Below are positions 22,081 through 35,336 of a DNA stretch of 64,000 nucleotides, one piece after another (within the stretch, counting starts at the first letter, position 1; each line of letters opens with the position of its first letter). This stretch comes from Lineus longissimus (Eukaryota; Nemertea; Pilidiophora; Heteronemertea; Lineidae). Position numbers and translations under genes: made by a program. The notes under the pieces are model-generated. The model was not told the origin of the DNA and did no database searches. It was given only the letters and a program-made list of their open reading frames with translations. The DNA lies in contig NC_088318.1 of NCBI RefSeq assembly GCF_910592395.1, forward strand, positions 5,356,756-5,420,755, given 5' to 3'.

Positions 22081-25000
22081 TCATTGGTTGAGGAGAGGAT
22101 TACGATGTACTTACGCTTTCTGTAAGCTTATGATAGTTGGTGATACGATTGGCCAAATCACTCTCTTCATGCTCTTTGTGGTCTGTGAGCTCATTAACGG
22201 TGCGCAGATTTTGTATTTACGCTGAGGAGTATTGCCGTTCTGGACGAGTCTATTATCATGACTTAAAGAAAGACCATAGGCTGGAGGCCAATTGGGCCAG
22301 CGCTAGTAATATTAGATCTTTCAATCTCAAGATGCAGCGCCGGGCACTGTCCAGGCTATTCAAAAACCTTAACTGTCCAATAGCCTAAACGTTATTTTTC
22401 ACCAAAGATCATCAAATCTGTCACAGCAAAATGGCGTTGAAAATCATTTTAACTTAATTTAGAGTAAAAATTGGGTGCTAAACGAACTCGTGATTGGTTG
22501 ACTCCAAAGTAAAGGCGCGGAAATACACTATTCACTGTCTTCAATATGTATACGTATACGTAATATCGCAGTGAGTTTTCGTGTCCCTAAGTCTTTATTT
22601 TTCAACCAACAGGTAATTTGCTTTATCAAATTGACTTAACAATGTTGTTTGTACTGCCCTAAACCCATTGCTTCCCCGGAGCTGTCTTCTGAATGAAGCA
22701 ATTTCACCAACCTCTTACGGATTTACCCCATCAGTTCAACCGCTAATTCCCTCAACTGCAGCTGGAAAAATGCCGTACAGCTTTTGAACGTTTTGCCAGT
22801 GGTAGTGTCGCTAATAGAACTTGCATGACAATTGAATCAGCATCTTTAGTAATTAGATAAGGCTTTGTGGTCTTACATCATTTTACCTCTTTAGCTTTGT
22901 ATGGCAGGATTTCTTTTCTGTTTGGTTTATTTGTCATCCGTGTATTTTGAAGAGGCGGGTCACTGACATCCTAATCCTCGCTTTTCTTGATTGCATCTTC
23001 TGAAAATACTTTGAAGAGAGGGTTCCTACCCGTCGCGTTAGACCAGTGCCAATTTCAAAGTGTCACTCACTGTAAAACACAGCAACAAGGCAGTTTAAAT
23101 CATGGTAATGAAACCCTTTACTTCGGGTATTAGGCACTTGTCAACTGACACCTGTCAGCTCTACACTCACCGGTAACCTCCCAACATCGTTAGCAAGTGT
23201 CGCCAGTGACGGAAGTCTACTCGCCATGCATCGCCGAATTGGAATTGGGCTGGGAATTTAGCTCAATCAGATAGAGAATTGATATCTTGAATATATCCTA
23301 ATCTAGTGGTTTCCTGCTAGGAGTAATATCAATTCGGCTAATATACATGTATACGATATATAATACTCCATCAGAAGAATAATACGTTTCCCTTGGGGAT
23401 AGGGAAGATGCGAGGCATGCCGACACGGGTTTGATGGCGAGGTGGATAGTAAAGGACCTTTCATTTTGTTTGTAAAATCGTGCGCAAGTGAGGGAATTTT
23501 GTAAATCTTTCGTCAAATTTGCGTACGCGTGCAGCGTATAGGCGTGGTGCATTCTAAAGGTTCGACCACTGTTAGTCTCCAAATCAGGTAGAAACCGGCG
23601 CTGTTAGAAATTATAGGCAAACACGTCCACTTATCACGTGGCCATTAAAACTCTCTGGGATTTATTGCGTTATTTGCCATTTTTCGGTTCAGGCCCATGG
23701 AATTAAGCTGTTACGAGGGGGTCGATGGTATCAAGATTTGCCATGTAACCATTTCATAAGATCTAAAATCAATGGGAAATCGAGGGCTAGGTACGGACAG
23801 GCTTTGTTTAAAGACAAGCGACTGTGTAATTAGGCTAGGCCTGAATTCTTTGAAATGCTAGGAAAAGGGGCAAATTAAGTTTAGATATGCTGATTCTGAT
23901 ATCATCAAGCGCCTCTGCCACATCCGGTACCTCGTGGTGTTGGTTGGACATGGATATATTTCCGTTAATCTGCTTGGAGAATGTCGTGATCCCAAGCTGG
24001 TCTGGCATTTACCTATCACGTGCCAACTGGTTTTCTGCCGCACTTTACTACTTTCAACCTATCGCAAATTGTTCCGCAATGCGTCAAGATCAGGCGTTTC
24101 GAGCTTCGAAAGGCTTTGAACCATTTATCCTCGAATGAACAAATAAGAAACCTGTCAAAGACATTTCCTACAGAATAATTTATAAAGCGAGATCAAAATG
24201 TTCCACATTACGTTTATAACCCCCGAAAGAGCTCAGTCTATCTCAAATGGAATGGTTTTGGGTCATTGGGGGATGGATCGAAGCGATAAAGTGACGTCTG
24301 CAGCGGACTGGCTACCCGATTCTTTTCTATAATTCAACTAGGTCGAATAGATGGTATCAGAGCAACAACTTTTCACTTTCAAGTCAGACGCGAGTTTCTG
24401 AATGGAACCCTATTTCGGGTCCTATTGGTCACATGTTCATCCGGCTGAATCCAGCTAACTGATTTGCGCCGGACTTTTAAACAGGAAATGAGATGGTACA
24501 TTTGGACCGCCCGAGAAAATGTAAAAAGTAGGCCAAATCTTGCAAAAGCCCCTTTAACAAAAATAAAAGGTATGATTCCTTAGATTAAAACGAAGACAGC
24601 CGATAGTTTTCTTTGCAATGTGTTTAAGAATTGGGCAAATACATTAAAACATATCAGTTTACTCTATTCGCAAGGGATCTCGATCAACTGAACGGACTGT
24701 CGGTTGTGAAAGAAGGTTTCTTTCGCAAAGAAAAATTGCAAACTGCGGCCAATTAGCATTTTGGCGCATCTGTAATACGGTTTCCTCCACAAACGTGACA
24801 ATAACATCCCCTAGACATAGTCAATCACCCGTCCTCATCCTGCAACTATGTATTAAACATGCAAATGACTTGTGTAATTTGGCGTTCCGGCGAACATCAA
24901 TCCTTTCCGCGGTGACAGACCGTAGACGGTTTGAATTTAGTCAGCAGGACTTTCTGTCACAAAAACCGCGGATTATAGAAGCATGTTACTCTTTGAAGGG

Positions 25001-27068
25001 TGCCTAGAAAGCAAGATTAGTCTCAGACGTCTCAGCAGTAGCCCGAGTCGTTACGAATTCCTTAAAATGGTCGCGGAGTATGTTTTTCAACAAGCGCAGA
25101 ATTGAACGAAGCATTCATATCCCTCAGCTTCAAATGTATCACTGGATACCACTGATCAGGACTGCAAAAGGGAATGTGCCATGGATTACATTTGAACTAA
25201 ATGTCTTAATCCATCGTACAAGATTCGCGAAAATTTACAATGGGCCAAGGCTGATGCTGTCTCCGCAGAATGTTCCGTACTGATGATTCCAAGATTCATA
25301 TGCTAACAAGAAGGAAGCCTGTTAATGAAAAAAAGGTAGTTCTTGAGCCAAAAAAAGAAGATGCTTGCCGACCTTTTTTCGATGTCGGCTATTTCAAAGT
25401 TTCAAGATCTCCTACATGAAGCTTATCCTCTCTAACATGAAAAAAATGTATGGGAAGAAAAAGGTTTATTGGGAACTTGACTAGCATCGGTTAAGATGAA
25501 TTGACAACACGACAATAATGCAAGAACTTTTTTCAAAAGCAAACTCAAGTTTATTGAAATGCTCTATGCCCGGCATAGCTGCTCCTCGTCAGAAAGTCGC
25601 AGGGTGTGTTCTGGTCGCCTAAACCGTTTTCAACATCAGTCATGTTAATAAGTGATTGTTGTATCACGAGATTCGTTGTTTCGTTGGCTTACCAGAAAAT
25701 GGTATAAACAGGATGCAAGTTGAAAAATTCAAACTCCTGCAAATCGAGGAATTTCTGTCGTAGCAAGACGGAAAACATTTTACCTGTCTATAGATAAAGA
25801 ACAAGCGTCCACCCTACAATCCAGTACAATACTCTGACATCCGGATGAAAAGAAGAAACTGTAATCATATATATGAGATTTGTTTGAGGAAACGAGACAT
25901 GACAAGGGCCATTATATAGTCCTGACAATACTGCTTTGTCATCACATCTAAACGAACAACTTGCTTTCGCTCGGATCCTTTACGAGCTCTTCATCATGGT
26001 TTCGTCTTTGCTCCACAAAAGGCGTTGTGAGTAACGAATGCAGTCTAATACTGTGTGTCACAATTAGAACACAGCACTATTAATGTTGCCATCAATGCTG
26101 AACACTAAAGTGGTAAAACTAAACACTAAGGGTTGAAATATATGTCGTCTCAAAGCCACATTCGCGGTGGGCAATTCTATACAGTCGTTGGATTAACTCA
26201 TTATCCTAAAGGCAAGGTATTCTTTTAAAAGATAACGAGTCAGGCAACATCATAAATCCTTCTGTCACTGCTCTGTAACAGTCGTCGAAACAAAGGTCAA
26301 ATATGTTGGATCAGTTAAGATGTGTCTCGTTTAGGATATGCAACAATTGGTAACTGAAACAGAGACAAAAGTCAGTATTTATCGTAAGGCGCAGTAGACA
26401 AGCCGGATATCATCCCTTACTTTCGCATCGGTTGTGTTTTGTCATCCACGAAAACATCAATTTTGTTTCAATGCCTCACAGCAGATATGCATGCAAGGAA
26501 GTGTTAAGTCCGACTTGGCACGCAAATGGAAAAGGACTGTTTGATCCTAGCGTTATCCTGACTTAGTCTGAGCCCAGCGATTTTGAGTCTGACATGCTAG
26601 AGTATTGAAAAAGTTTCCCTCTGCCTTTTACGCGCTTCATGGGAATTTATCGCTCGTCATTCGTTCAGCTGTACGTGTCGTCTCAAGTTACGAAGGCTAG
26701 GTTTTCACGGCCCCCATGCAATATTACTACTTTTGCAGTTGTTCAGTATCAGCTTATTAGAATGAGAAACCTGGAGGTAGAAACGACGCATTGGAACGAA
26801 GTAAATATACCAATGCATATAGCTAATCACGTTTTCCCGAAGCCTATCAAATCATGATAACTTTATGGCCTCTCGCCATCTTTTCGGCACTGTTCAATGC
26901 ATCCAGAAATAGAACTGGAATGGCGGCAATTCAAAGCCGAAAAGTGCATTACGGAGAATATGAATGAGATCTAAGATATACCAGATTGCACTATAGTATT
27001 GCTGTCTGTGTTATTCACTCCGCATGTCCAACCAAGTGTGAGGATTGAAAAAGGAGTATTGGCAATAC
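22081..27068. other. Long non-genic stretch
   Basis: I find no exon or element with clear ends in these 5 kb. Several 60-90-codon frames occur (for example 23298-23582 minus and 23887-24138 plus), but none has a recognisable domain. Confidence 0.45.
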
Positions 27069-27595
27069 CAGGGGCTAATTATAAACCGCGAGATGCCAAA
27101 CTCGGTGAGAGTACCATGCGCCACAGAATGTACTGCAAATATTAAAACTGAAAAGGCGAACATTCATGTGACCGAGGCTGCAGTATGGAGATATCCTTAT
27201 TCTGATTCCCCTTCGATAAGGATGCTTTCTTGTCGATTCAGGTAAACTATCGCAAACCAATTCCGTTGTGGCCGACTTTTCCCTTCAGAATTTTCAGATT
27301 CCATAGCTGCCGTGAAACTGAAGCTACTCTACTCTCCTATCGGAGGAACGAAAGCCGACACCTCTTGTTCTGCAACAACGTACTCAAATTCGCATAAAAG
27401 ATTCCAAATTTGGAAGTGTACAAGGCCTTCCGCAAACCGCACAGATGTCTTGGTACTGTCTTCGGCCCCAATAAAGATGTTCACGGCAGCGTCGGAAATG
27501 GTGCTTGTCATATACCAGCGAGGCAATAAATAATGATAAACCGTATCGCAACCTCGCGATTTCGCATCTCGCGGTTTATAATAAGCCAATACCAG
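27069..27595. mobile_element. Inverted-repeat element with GGTTTATAAT arms
   Basis: The left arm reads ATTATAAACCGCGAGATGCC (about 27079-27098). It is mirrored near 27568-27590 as GCATCTCGCGGTTTATAAT, with flanking CCAATACC / GGTATTGG words. The span is about 530 bp with no coding sequence. A second inner hairpin (AAACCG / CGGTTT) lies in the right arm at about 27539-27577, so the right end can fold on itself. Confidence 0.5.
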
Positions 27596-28109
27596 GTTGT
27601 ATTTTGGAAATATAGTGGAAGGTCGAGTCGTCTAGGTGTGGACAGAGGGGCGGGTCTTTCTTTGTTTAGAGAATACAATTTCTCACGTTTGGTGTTTCGA
27701 GTATCTTGGATGTGATATTTCTTCTTTTCTGCCATAATCACACTTTGTCAAAGAAGCAGGAAAAACATGAGTGTCCAAGTTATGCATTGCGGAAAAAATT
27801 CCCATCAGTGCAAGTCAGAAGAATAGTTGGCCATTAACCAGAAACAACTATCACAGCAATGAACGCTTGAAAAGACATGCTTAAGATTTAGATGCTGAAA
27901 GATGACCTTGATTTTAAGCGGCAAATCGATCATTCAGCAGCGTAGACATATTTTCCAATCTCCCATTCCGCCATGTCAGCTCTGATGCCACTCGCGATAG
28001 ATTAAATTGTTAAAATTCGGATCTCTCGGAGGAATTGCGACAGGATATCTACACGTAATTAATTTACCACTCGGGCAGTGAAAGAGTTAGATGAACCTCA
28101 TTCCTTTAC
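27596..28109. other. Non-genic stretch
   Basis: Nothing recognisable is seen between the two inverted-repeat elements. Confidence 0.4.
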
Positions 28110-28111
28110 TA

Positions 28112-28668
28112 AAGGACCAATTGGATTATTAATGCAGTATGTTTTTCTTCTGTTGGTTCATCAGTAAACTATTTTTTCTGAAGGTGTTTGATGCTATTCC
28201 AATTTTTCTTCAGCTCTTAGACAGTAGAAAAACGCGTTATTCGTTATTTTCAGTACGCACAAGTCCTGGCGCGAAAGGCTTTTCCCGCCGCGTGAGTTCA
28301 CGCCGAGATCAGAGTTCCCGTCACCCCGCTATTAAGACGCAACGTCATTTCCATTTATCGTCGCAGTTGCGAGGTCATCAAGCACCATCAGCGTGACGTC
28401 GGAAAAATCGATACCAGCACCATGACGTCAAGGGGTAGTTCCTAGCTCCAGGAAAAAACCTTACGAGTGCATCGTCCCACATGGCAAGAGTCGATGCGTG
28501 GAGAGCTAAATCGGGTCAAATCGGAGTCAACGGCGGAAAAGTGCGATAATTAAGTCAGATTTTGAATTTTTCCTTTTTTTTGTTGATGGAAACTACTTAT
28601 GTAGAATAGGAGGCGACTGGGCAGCCGACAGCTGGGTAATATTGCCCTTAATAATGCCAGTGGTCCTT
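28112..28668 (+). mobile_element. MITE family E, copy 1 (557 bp), flanked by TA
   Basis: The terminal inverted repeats are AAGGACCAATTGGATTATTAA at the left and TTAATAATGCCAGTGGTCCTT at the right. TA lies on both sides (28110-28111 and 28669-28670). The interior shares long blocks with the copies at about 33551, 34725 and 44120: CATCAGTAAACTATTTTT, GCGCACAAGT-like words, TTTCCCGCC beside CGTGAGT, CACGCCGAG, and GGAGTCAAC. GGCGCGAAAG at 28268 and TTTCCCGCC at 28281-28289 match the E2F consensus form. There is no transposase; the TA and TIRs suggest a Tc1/mariner-like system drives it. Confidence 0.65.
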
Positions 28669-28670
28669 TA

Positions 28671-31600
28671 AAGGGTTTTTCATTCCTCTGAAAAATGCGG
28701 TAACCTAAAGGGTGTTGTGTTGGCTGAAAAACCTACAAGGTATTTTAAAAGCTGAAAACAGTTTTTTAAGACAGTACTCATGCCAACGGTTTGATCATCA
28801 GACATTTTAATCAACCATTTTAGTATTCTAACTCTTGTTGAAAACCTGTCAACATTTTTTTCATGGAATGACTAACGACTTGATTCTGTAAGAATTATAC
28901 GCATTACCAATCAACGCCGATCGTCAAACCAGAATTAAATGACATCTCAGATCCACTTTATTTGGAATAGGATTCTGCTGCGACAAATTTCGGCGTAAAT
29001 TTCGGAAACCGCGTTTTCATTACTTTCGGTTTAAATTTTTTTTTGTGATTTTAGTTAATTGATCGATCTGGCAAACTAATCAACTTCGAACGCAGCGCAC
29101 CTCACCCGGGAAATTATTTCCTTAAGCCAAGTTTCAAGAATGTCAACGTACAAAGAATCTACTGAATTTTATGTAGTTGTTCTATCTACATTTTCGGCTA
29201 GTGATCAGGACTAGCTATTGATATATAGCCCTGCTCTGGCTGCACTGCACTCAAGTTATCTCCTGAAAACAAGCCTTAATCACAAGTCTCAGCATTCCTT
29301 AGCTTGTACTTAGTTTGCCACTCCTTGAAACAGATTTCAAAACTGTCCCTTTTAGGCATACTAAAACACTGTCACTTTTTAAATGATTGATGTTGGAATT
29401 GGCGCATGTAGCCCAAAGTGTCCACGGTTTTCATTCGTGTCATATCCCTTGCGTCAAGAAGTCATATTGCTCAAAAATAGAAGACCATTAACACCAGTCA
29501 GGAGCTTCATTTTGCAATCACACATTATTGCTGACAGTAAATCGCATGCTAGCTTTCATATTTTTTGCATTCAAGGAGACGTAATTTGTATTCGCCTCGA
29601 TGTTTGCGTTGACTTTGAAATCTTGAATGACGAAGAAAGGCTGAACGCCAAGTAACCGTTCATTTTTTGGGTGAAAGCAGAAGAATTCGAAACAAAGGAT
29701 AAGAAATGACAGCTTTATCAGACAACTTGACTAAGTGAGGCGGCTTTAGAAAAAGCATGTCTATCGGCACCATAGAACAAACCATTCTTTAGAATATTTT
29801 CTACCCCAGGCGGTCGCTTGACATTGAAGACGCCGAAAATTATTTTCTTATTTTGCTTGGTTTTTGGTTAATAATGCACATGCCGTTTGTCAAAGAGACG
29901 TCGAGGGGATTGCTTTTGTATATTTACTAGAAAGTCACTATATCTGTCACCGGAATTATACTCTGGGGTCCATTCGATATCCAGTTTGCAGGCAATTATC
30001 TGCTTCGAAAAATTGTGTCTCTCGGCTAGAACTAATTAAGTTTTGTTTACCATGTTTACGCTTATCCCGATCTTCTACTATGTCTTCTTCTCCTGCGTTC
30101 AAAATTGACAGTCATGTTCCGTTGTAATCGAGGAATGCTGTCGTCAGTCGTAATTCGTCCTGTGCAGGTTCTGGATGGACACAGCTCCTCCCTCAGGCGG
30201 GTATGGTTCGGGGCATCTTGTCTGGTTGTGGCTGATAGTGTTTGACTCGGTGTAGCAGGGGTAAATTTCATACTCTTCGTTTCAAACTTGTGGCGCAGAT
30301 AGTGCTGAAGTCTGCATTGGCTGGCTCGGAGGAATATTATGACCGTCTCTCTTCTGGTGAGGTGGCCGTAGTTGTTGCTTTCATATTCAAAGTGGCTGTC
30401 CTTCGTATCCCGATCAAAGGGGTTTTTTTAATACATTTTCGTGAATCGGCGCAAACCGAAGGGGCGCAAACATCCGCTGCGCTTCACACAATGCAAGATT
30501 GTGAGACAACAACATGCCTTATCTCAGTCTCCCTTTTCCCATTATTCAAATCTGGTATGGTTTAAGCCAAGAAGGACAACACTCACTTGGTAGGTCGGAA
30601 AGTCGAGCCTTGCTCAAATCTCCGTTGGAGTAGCTTTGTTCCTTTTTCCTCCGCACAGATCGGCCACACTAACATTCAACATTCGTCACCTGTCCCTCCG
30701 TGACGCGTCTGCCAACGTTTTTTGACCGCTCTTCATTAGCTTCGACCACCTGGCCCCAACATCTCGCAAAGTGAATGTGTCCATTATAAAACATATTGCC
30801 TCCTTCTTCCACCAGCACATCCTCAATCTCTCGCGGGAGTCATCTCACTGCCGGCAAGGTGATGACCTAATTACCCCGTCAAGTGATTTACACCTGTGCG
30901 CCCATTGTCGTGAGACGAATGGGAAACAGCGGCGGATGGCTTATCTGGCTTACGATTTGCTGGTCAAGTTTTATGGTCCATTACTATGCCAGGTCAGGGA
31001 ACATGAATTGATTGCTTTTGCCTGTCGGCTGACATTTGATCCAGACTTCTGCCCTTTCTTCAATTTGATATGCCGTCTCTGACGGTCAGGTTCAGAACGT
31101 TGACCTATGCCAAACTTCGTCTGTATACACATTAGCGCTAGCAGTCTCGGTTTCAATCATGATGCACTTCATAATCAACTGAGGAGACAGTACAGCTATA
31201 CAATGAAAAGGTGGCAGTAATTTCCATCCGCTGTAAAAATTGTCTGAAAAACAGCTACTTTGATTTCAAAAATGGTCAACCGGGGGAGAGTCGAGAGTTG
31301 AATATTAGTGCGGTACCCATACACCTTAAGTCGGAAGCACCAAAAACATAAAATAACAAGTCTTTTAATAAACATCGTTATGGATCACTTTGCGCTATCC
31401 AATTTGAAAACAAACACGTTTTTGAGACACACAATGTCACTATATCGTCCATATCCCCTAGGTATATCATGATATTTCTAGCCGTTTCGAGATATTTTTT
31501 AAAGTAGCTCAATCGATACTTTTGACATCTGTCTATGTCTCAGCCGTTCGACGAGACCCGGGAGGTTTACAGTGAATGTCACTAAGAAGTCTGGCAATGG

Positions 31601-32902
31601 ACTAGCTTGCGGACGCCGCTGGGACACACTTGTTGTTACTTCCTTTATCAAGAAGGTAATTGTCAATTGTGTCTGAACAAGTTGTTTATATGGATATATT
31701 ACGGGATTATATAGTTATGTATAAAAGGTCAGCAAATATAGTGTCATCTAGAATTGCCCAAGCCTCCGGTCACCAAGTCACTTGGCCTCACTCGGAACCT
31801 GTTCCGGTCAGCATAGCAATGTTTCCTGCTAGTTTGCTCAAGACTGTAGAACAGAACATTTTCTCGGTATACAATTTTCGCGAAAGCCGGGCGATTGAGA
31901 TATTCACGGCAGAATATTTTCGCTGGTAAATAATTTCTTCCAATAAATAAAAAGTGTCTATTTTAACCAAGAGCTCCTGATAGCGAATAGGTGCTGAAGT
32001 GTACGTGTCTGGATAGCGTACTTACATGTGTTAAATAACTTTGAAACTGTCTTGAATCAACGAAGGAACCATATCCCGCTGCATGTACCGTAAAAAACCA
32101 TGCTTCCACACCATAAAATACCCCGAATTGTCGAGAGAATTTTAGCACTATGGCTTCGGATGCCGAAATGGCGATGGTGTCGCAATTTCTATGGCTTTAT
32201 GCAGCTATGGACAGAACAGATTCTGGTTAATTTAGCACCCAAAGAAGTGCACACTTATTGGGGCAATACAAAAAAATATCAAAACATAGACAGAATGGAC
32301 CAGGAAGTTGCAGTTGTTGCATCGTATTCAATCATCTAACATATAGGTGAGACGCAATTTGCGGAGAGAAAAAACGCCTGATATATCCCTACTGGTGATC
32401 TCCTGTGGTGGTTTATGCGCGGTTGTTAGAGAGTTGATTGTTGCCCTTTGGGTGTATGGAAAGTATACCCTAAGGCATCAGTCAATCTTCATCACTCAAA
32501 CACTGGTCGTCTCGGGCACTTGATGGTAGCCCAAAGCCGCGCGGTCACGGGGGTTTACCCGAGGATAGTTTTATGCGCGATATTCTTCAGAGATAGACAG
32601 TCTTCACTCATCAGCAGTATGGGCCTATTTTAGAATCAGATCTACCACCGCCACCCCCCCCCCCCCCACCCCACCCCCCACCCCTCATTAAAAACTGAGT
32701 GTAAATTTAGACAAGTATGGACCAGAGAAGAATATACTAGTATATCACGGCAGATGCATTTATAGGAAATTAATACCTTGCTTAATCAATATCCCCTGAT
32801 CAAAATTGATATTGAATTTTGAAAAACCGAACGGGTTTAATGGTGCGGCTTAAAATAAGCCGATATCGGAATAACATTGCCGTGTGAAGCCATGGAAAAA
32901 AA
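28671..32902. other. Long non-genic stretch with a C14 tract
   Basis: No gene is recognised. The part at 30240-31080 has longer open frames (107 and 103 codons) and a less AT-rich look than its surroundings. It may be the eroded remains of a gene or transposon, but I cannot name a family. C14 lies at 32654-32667 within a C/A-rich patch. Confidence 0.4.
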
Positions 32903-34076
32903 ATCCAATATTTAATTACACTTATCGAACATGTAGTTCGTGCTGTTCGTTCCTCTTTTGATGATTGAATCCATTTCAGTTTCTTAGATGCCATTGCGCT
33001 CGCGAACGAGATTATGGTGGTGCAGCGAGTTGCTTACTATAGTAAGCCGTCCATGAATGAGCGATATATAAACCTTGATGGTGAAGATTGGTAATGTGAC
33101 CTTCCCCGAAACACAACAAAGGTTCCCTAATACTAATAGCACGCGACGCAAAAAAGCCAACATCTCCTCTGTCAGACAAGACTCTCGTGGCCAGCTGACA
33201 AAAACTGTCCGTGGCCCCCTGTCTCTCTACGTGCTTGATGGCCAACATTACCCGATAGCTTGGGCATCCTCAATCACCGGACAAGTTTCATTTTCCAATA
33301 CCTCGCCGCCAGCGTAACTTAATATAGGCCGATTTCTCTGTGCACCCCGGGCTTGCACGTACCATCCTCGGTAATGACGCAGCAAAGTACAACTGTCAAA
33401 ATCAACATGATATCGCTCTTGTACAACTTCTTTTGTTCACTGCTCTTTTGAGTGGCATATCCATGTTAACATGATTCAGCTGTCAGTGATTACTTTTAGA
33501 GACATATTCACATCGAACACTCGTTTTACCTTTCAGCACTTACAAGTTATAAGAATGGGCGGTTTTTTATTGCAGTGTTGTTCAGTCTTCTTCTAGTTCA
33601 TCAGTAAACTATTTTTCTGAACGTGTTTGATGCTTTTCCAATTTTGTTTCAGCTTTTAGATAGTAGAAAAACGCGCTTTTCGCTATTTTTAGTACGCACA
33701 AGTATTGGCGCGAAAGACCTTTCGCGCCACGTGAGTGCACGCCGAGATCCGAGTTCACGTCACCCCGCTATCAATGGGACGAAAGGTCATTATCCTTATC
33801 ATCGCCATACTAGTGCATCGTTCCACATGGAAAGGATCGTCGCATGGAGAGCTAACTCCGGTCAAATCGGAGTCAACATCGGAAAAATGTGATAATTCAG
33901 TCAGATTTTGAATTTATTGACGGAAGCTATACGTATGTAGAATAGGAGGTAACTTGGCAGCCGACAGTTGGAAACTACTACCCTTAATAATGCCATTGGT
34001 CCTATAAAAGACGGACATATATCTTGTCCGGTATTTTATTATTCCCAATTACATTGTACATGTACATGTATCAACC
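32903..34076 (+). repeat. Tandem duplication unit A (1,174 bp)
   Basis: The unit starts ATCCAATATTTAATTACACT and recurs immediately at 34077 with a 1,174-bp shift. I count only about a dozen substitutions and one short deletion. It contains a 14-nt perfect palindrome, CTTACTATAGTAAG (33033-33046), an 80-codon frame (33075-33317) and a family E MITE in its last third. The frame's differences between copies change amino acids, so it does not look constrained. Confidence 0.85.
33551..33998 (+). mobile_element. MITE family E, copy 2 (inside duplication unit A)
   Basis: The body shares the family's blocks from GGGCGGTTTTTTATTGCAG to TTAATAATGCCATTGGTCCT. It contains a perfect inverted repeat, GGCGCGAAA-GACC-TTTCGCGCC (33707-33728), in which each arm matches the E2F site form. 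It overlaps by one base an E-box, CACGTG (33728-33733). Ends are less exact than in copy 1, so limits are approximate. Confidence 0.6.
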
Positions 34077-35245
34077 ATCCAATATTTAATTACACTTATC
34101 GAACATGTAGTTCGTGCTGTTCGTTCCTCTTTTGATGATTCAATCCATTTCAGTTTCTTAGATGCCATTGCGCTCGCGAACGAGATTATGGTGGTGCAGC
34201 GAGTTGCTTACTATAGTAAGCCGTCCATGAATGAGCGATATATAAACCATGATGGTGAAGATTGGTAATGTGACCTTCCCCGAAACACAACAAAGGTTCC
34301 CTAATACTAATAGCACGCGACGCAAAAAAGCCAACATCTCCTCTGTCAGACAAGACTCTCGTGGCCAGCTGACAAAAACTGTCAGTGGCCCCCTGTCTCT
34401 TGACGTGCTTGATGGCCAACATTACCCGATAGCTTGGGCATCCTCAATCACCGGACAAGTTTCATTTTCCAATACCTCGCCGCCAGCGTAACTTAATATA
34501 GGCCGATTTCTCTGTGCACCCCGGGCTTGCACGTACCATCATCGGTAATGACGCAGCAAAGTACAACTGTCGAAATCAACATGATATCGCTCTTGTACAA
34601 CTTCTTTTGTTCACTGCTCTTTTGAGTGGCATATCCATGTTAACATGATTCAGCTGTCAGTGATTACTTTTAGAGACATATTCACATCGAATACTCGTTT
34701 TACCTTTCAGCACTTACAAGTTATAAGAATGGGCGGTTTTTTATTGCAGTGTTGTTCAGTCTTCTTCTAGTTCATCAGTAAACTATTTTTCTGAACGTGT
34801 TTGATGCTTTTCCAATTTTGTTTCAGCTTTTAGATAGTAGAAAAACGCGCTTTTCGCTATTTTTAGTACGCACAAGTATTGGCGCGAAAGACCTTTCGCG
34901 CCACGTGAGTGCACGCCGAGATCCGAGTTCACGTCACCCCGCTATCAATGCGACGAAAGGTCATTTCCCTTATCATCGCCATACTAGTGCATCGTTCCAC
35001 ATGGAAAGGATCGTCGCATGGAGAGCTAACTCCGGTCAAATCGGAGTCAACATCGGAAAAATGTGATAATTCAGTCAGATTTTGCAATTTATTGACGGAA
35101 GCTATACGTATGTAGAATAGGAGGTAACTTGGCAGCCGACAGTTGGAAACTACTACCCTTAATAATGCCATTGGTCCTATAAAAGACGGACATATATCTT
35201 GTCCGGTATTTTATTATTCCCAATTACATTGTACATGTATCAACC
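34077..35245 (+). repeat. Tandem duplication unit B
   Basis: This is the second copy of the 1.17-kb unit, in direct orientation and adjacent to unit A. It lacks about 6 nt (one TGTACA) near the end. Sequence identity is close to 99 percent by eye, which indicates a recent duplication or an assembly duplication. Confidence 0.85.
34725..35175 (+). mobile_element. MITE family E, copy 3 (inside duplication unit B)
   Basis: This is the duplicated counterpart of copy 2. It carries the same GGCGCGAAA / TTTCGCGCC palindrome at 34881-34902 and E-box at 34902-34907. It arose by the segmental duplication, not by separate transposition. Confidence 0.6.
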
Positions 35246-35336
35246 ATGTCAGATATTGCCATTGGTCCTATAAAAGACGGACATCTTGTCCGGTATTTTA
35301 TTATTCCCAATTACATGTATCAACCATGTCAGATAT
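35167..35336 (+). repeat. 91-bp tandem repeat, two units
   Basis: Units begin at 35167 and 35258 with GCCATTGGTCCTATAAAAGA and run to ATGTCAGATAT. The second unit lacks a few bases. Each has a small hairpin, CGGACA / TGTCCG. It extends the end of duplication unit B, so the right border of the duplicated region is itself repeated. Confidence 0.7.

Noticed and set aside
33012-34491. Pairs of 78-80-codon frames repeated 1,174 bp apart
   Set aside because: They duplicate because the DNA is duplicated. The differences between copies change amino acids on both strands, with no sign of coding constraint.
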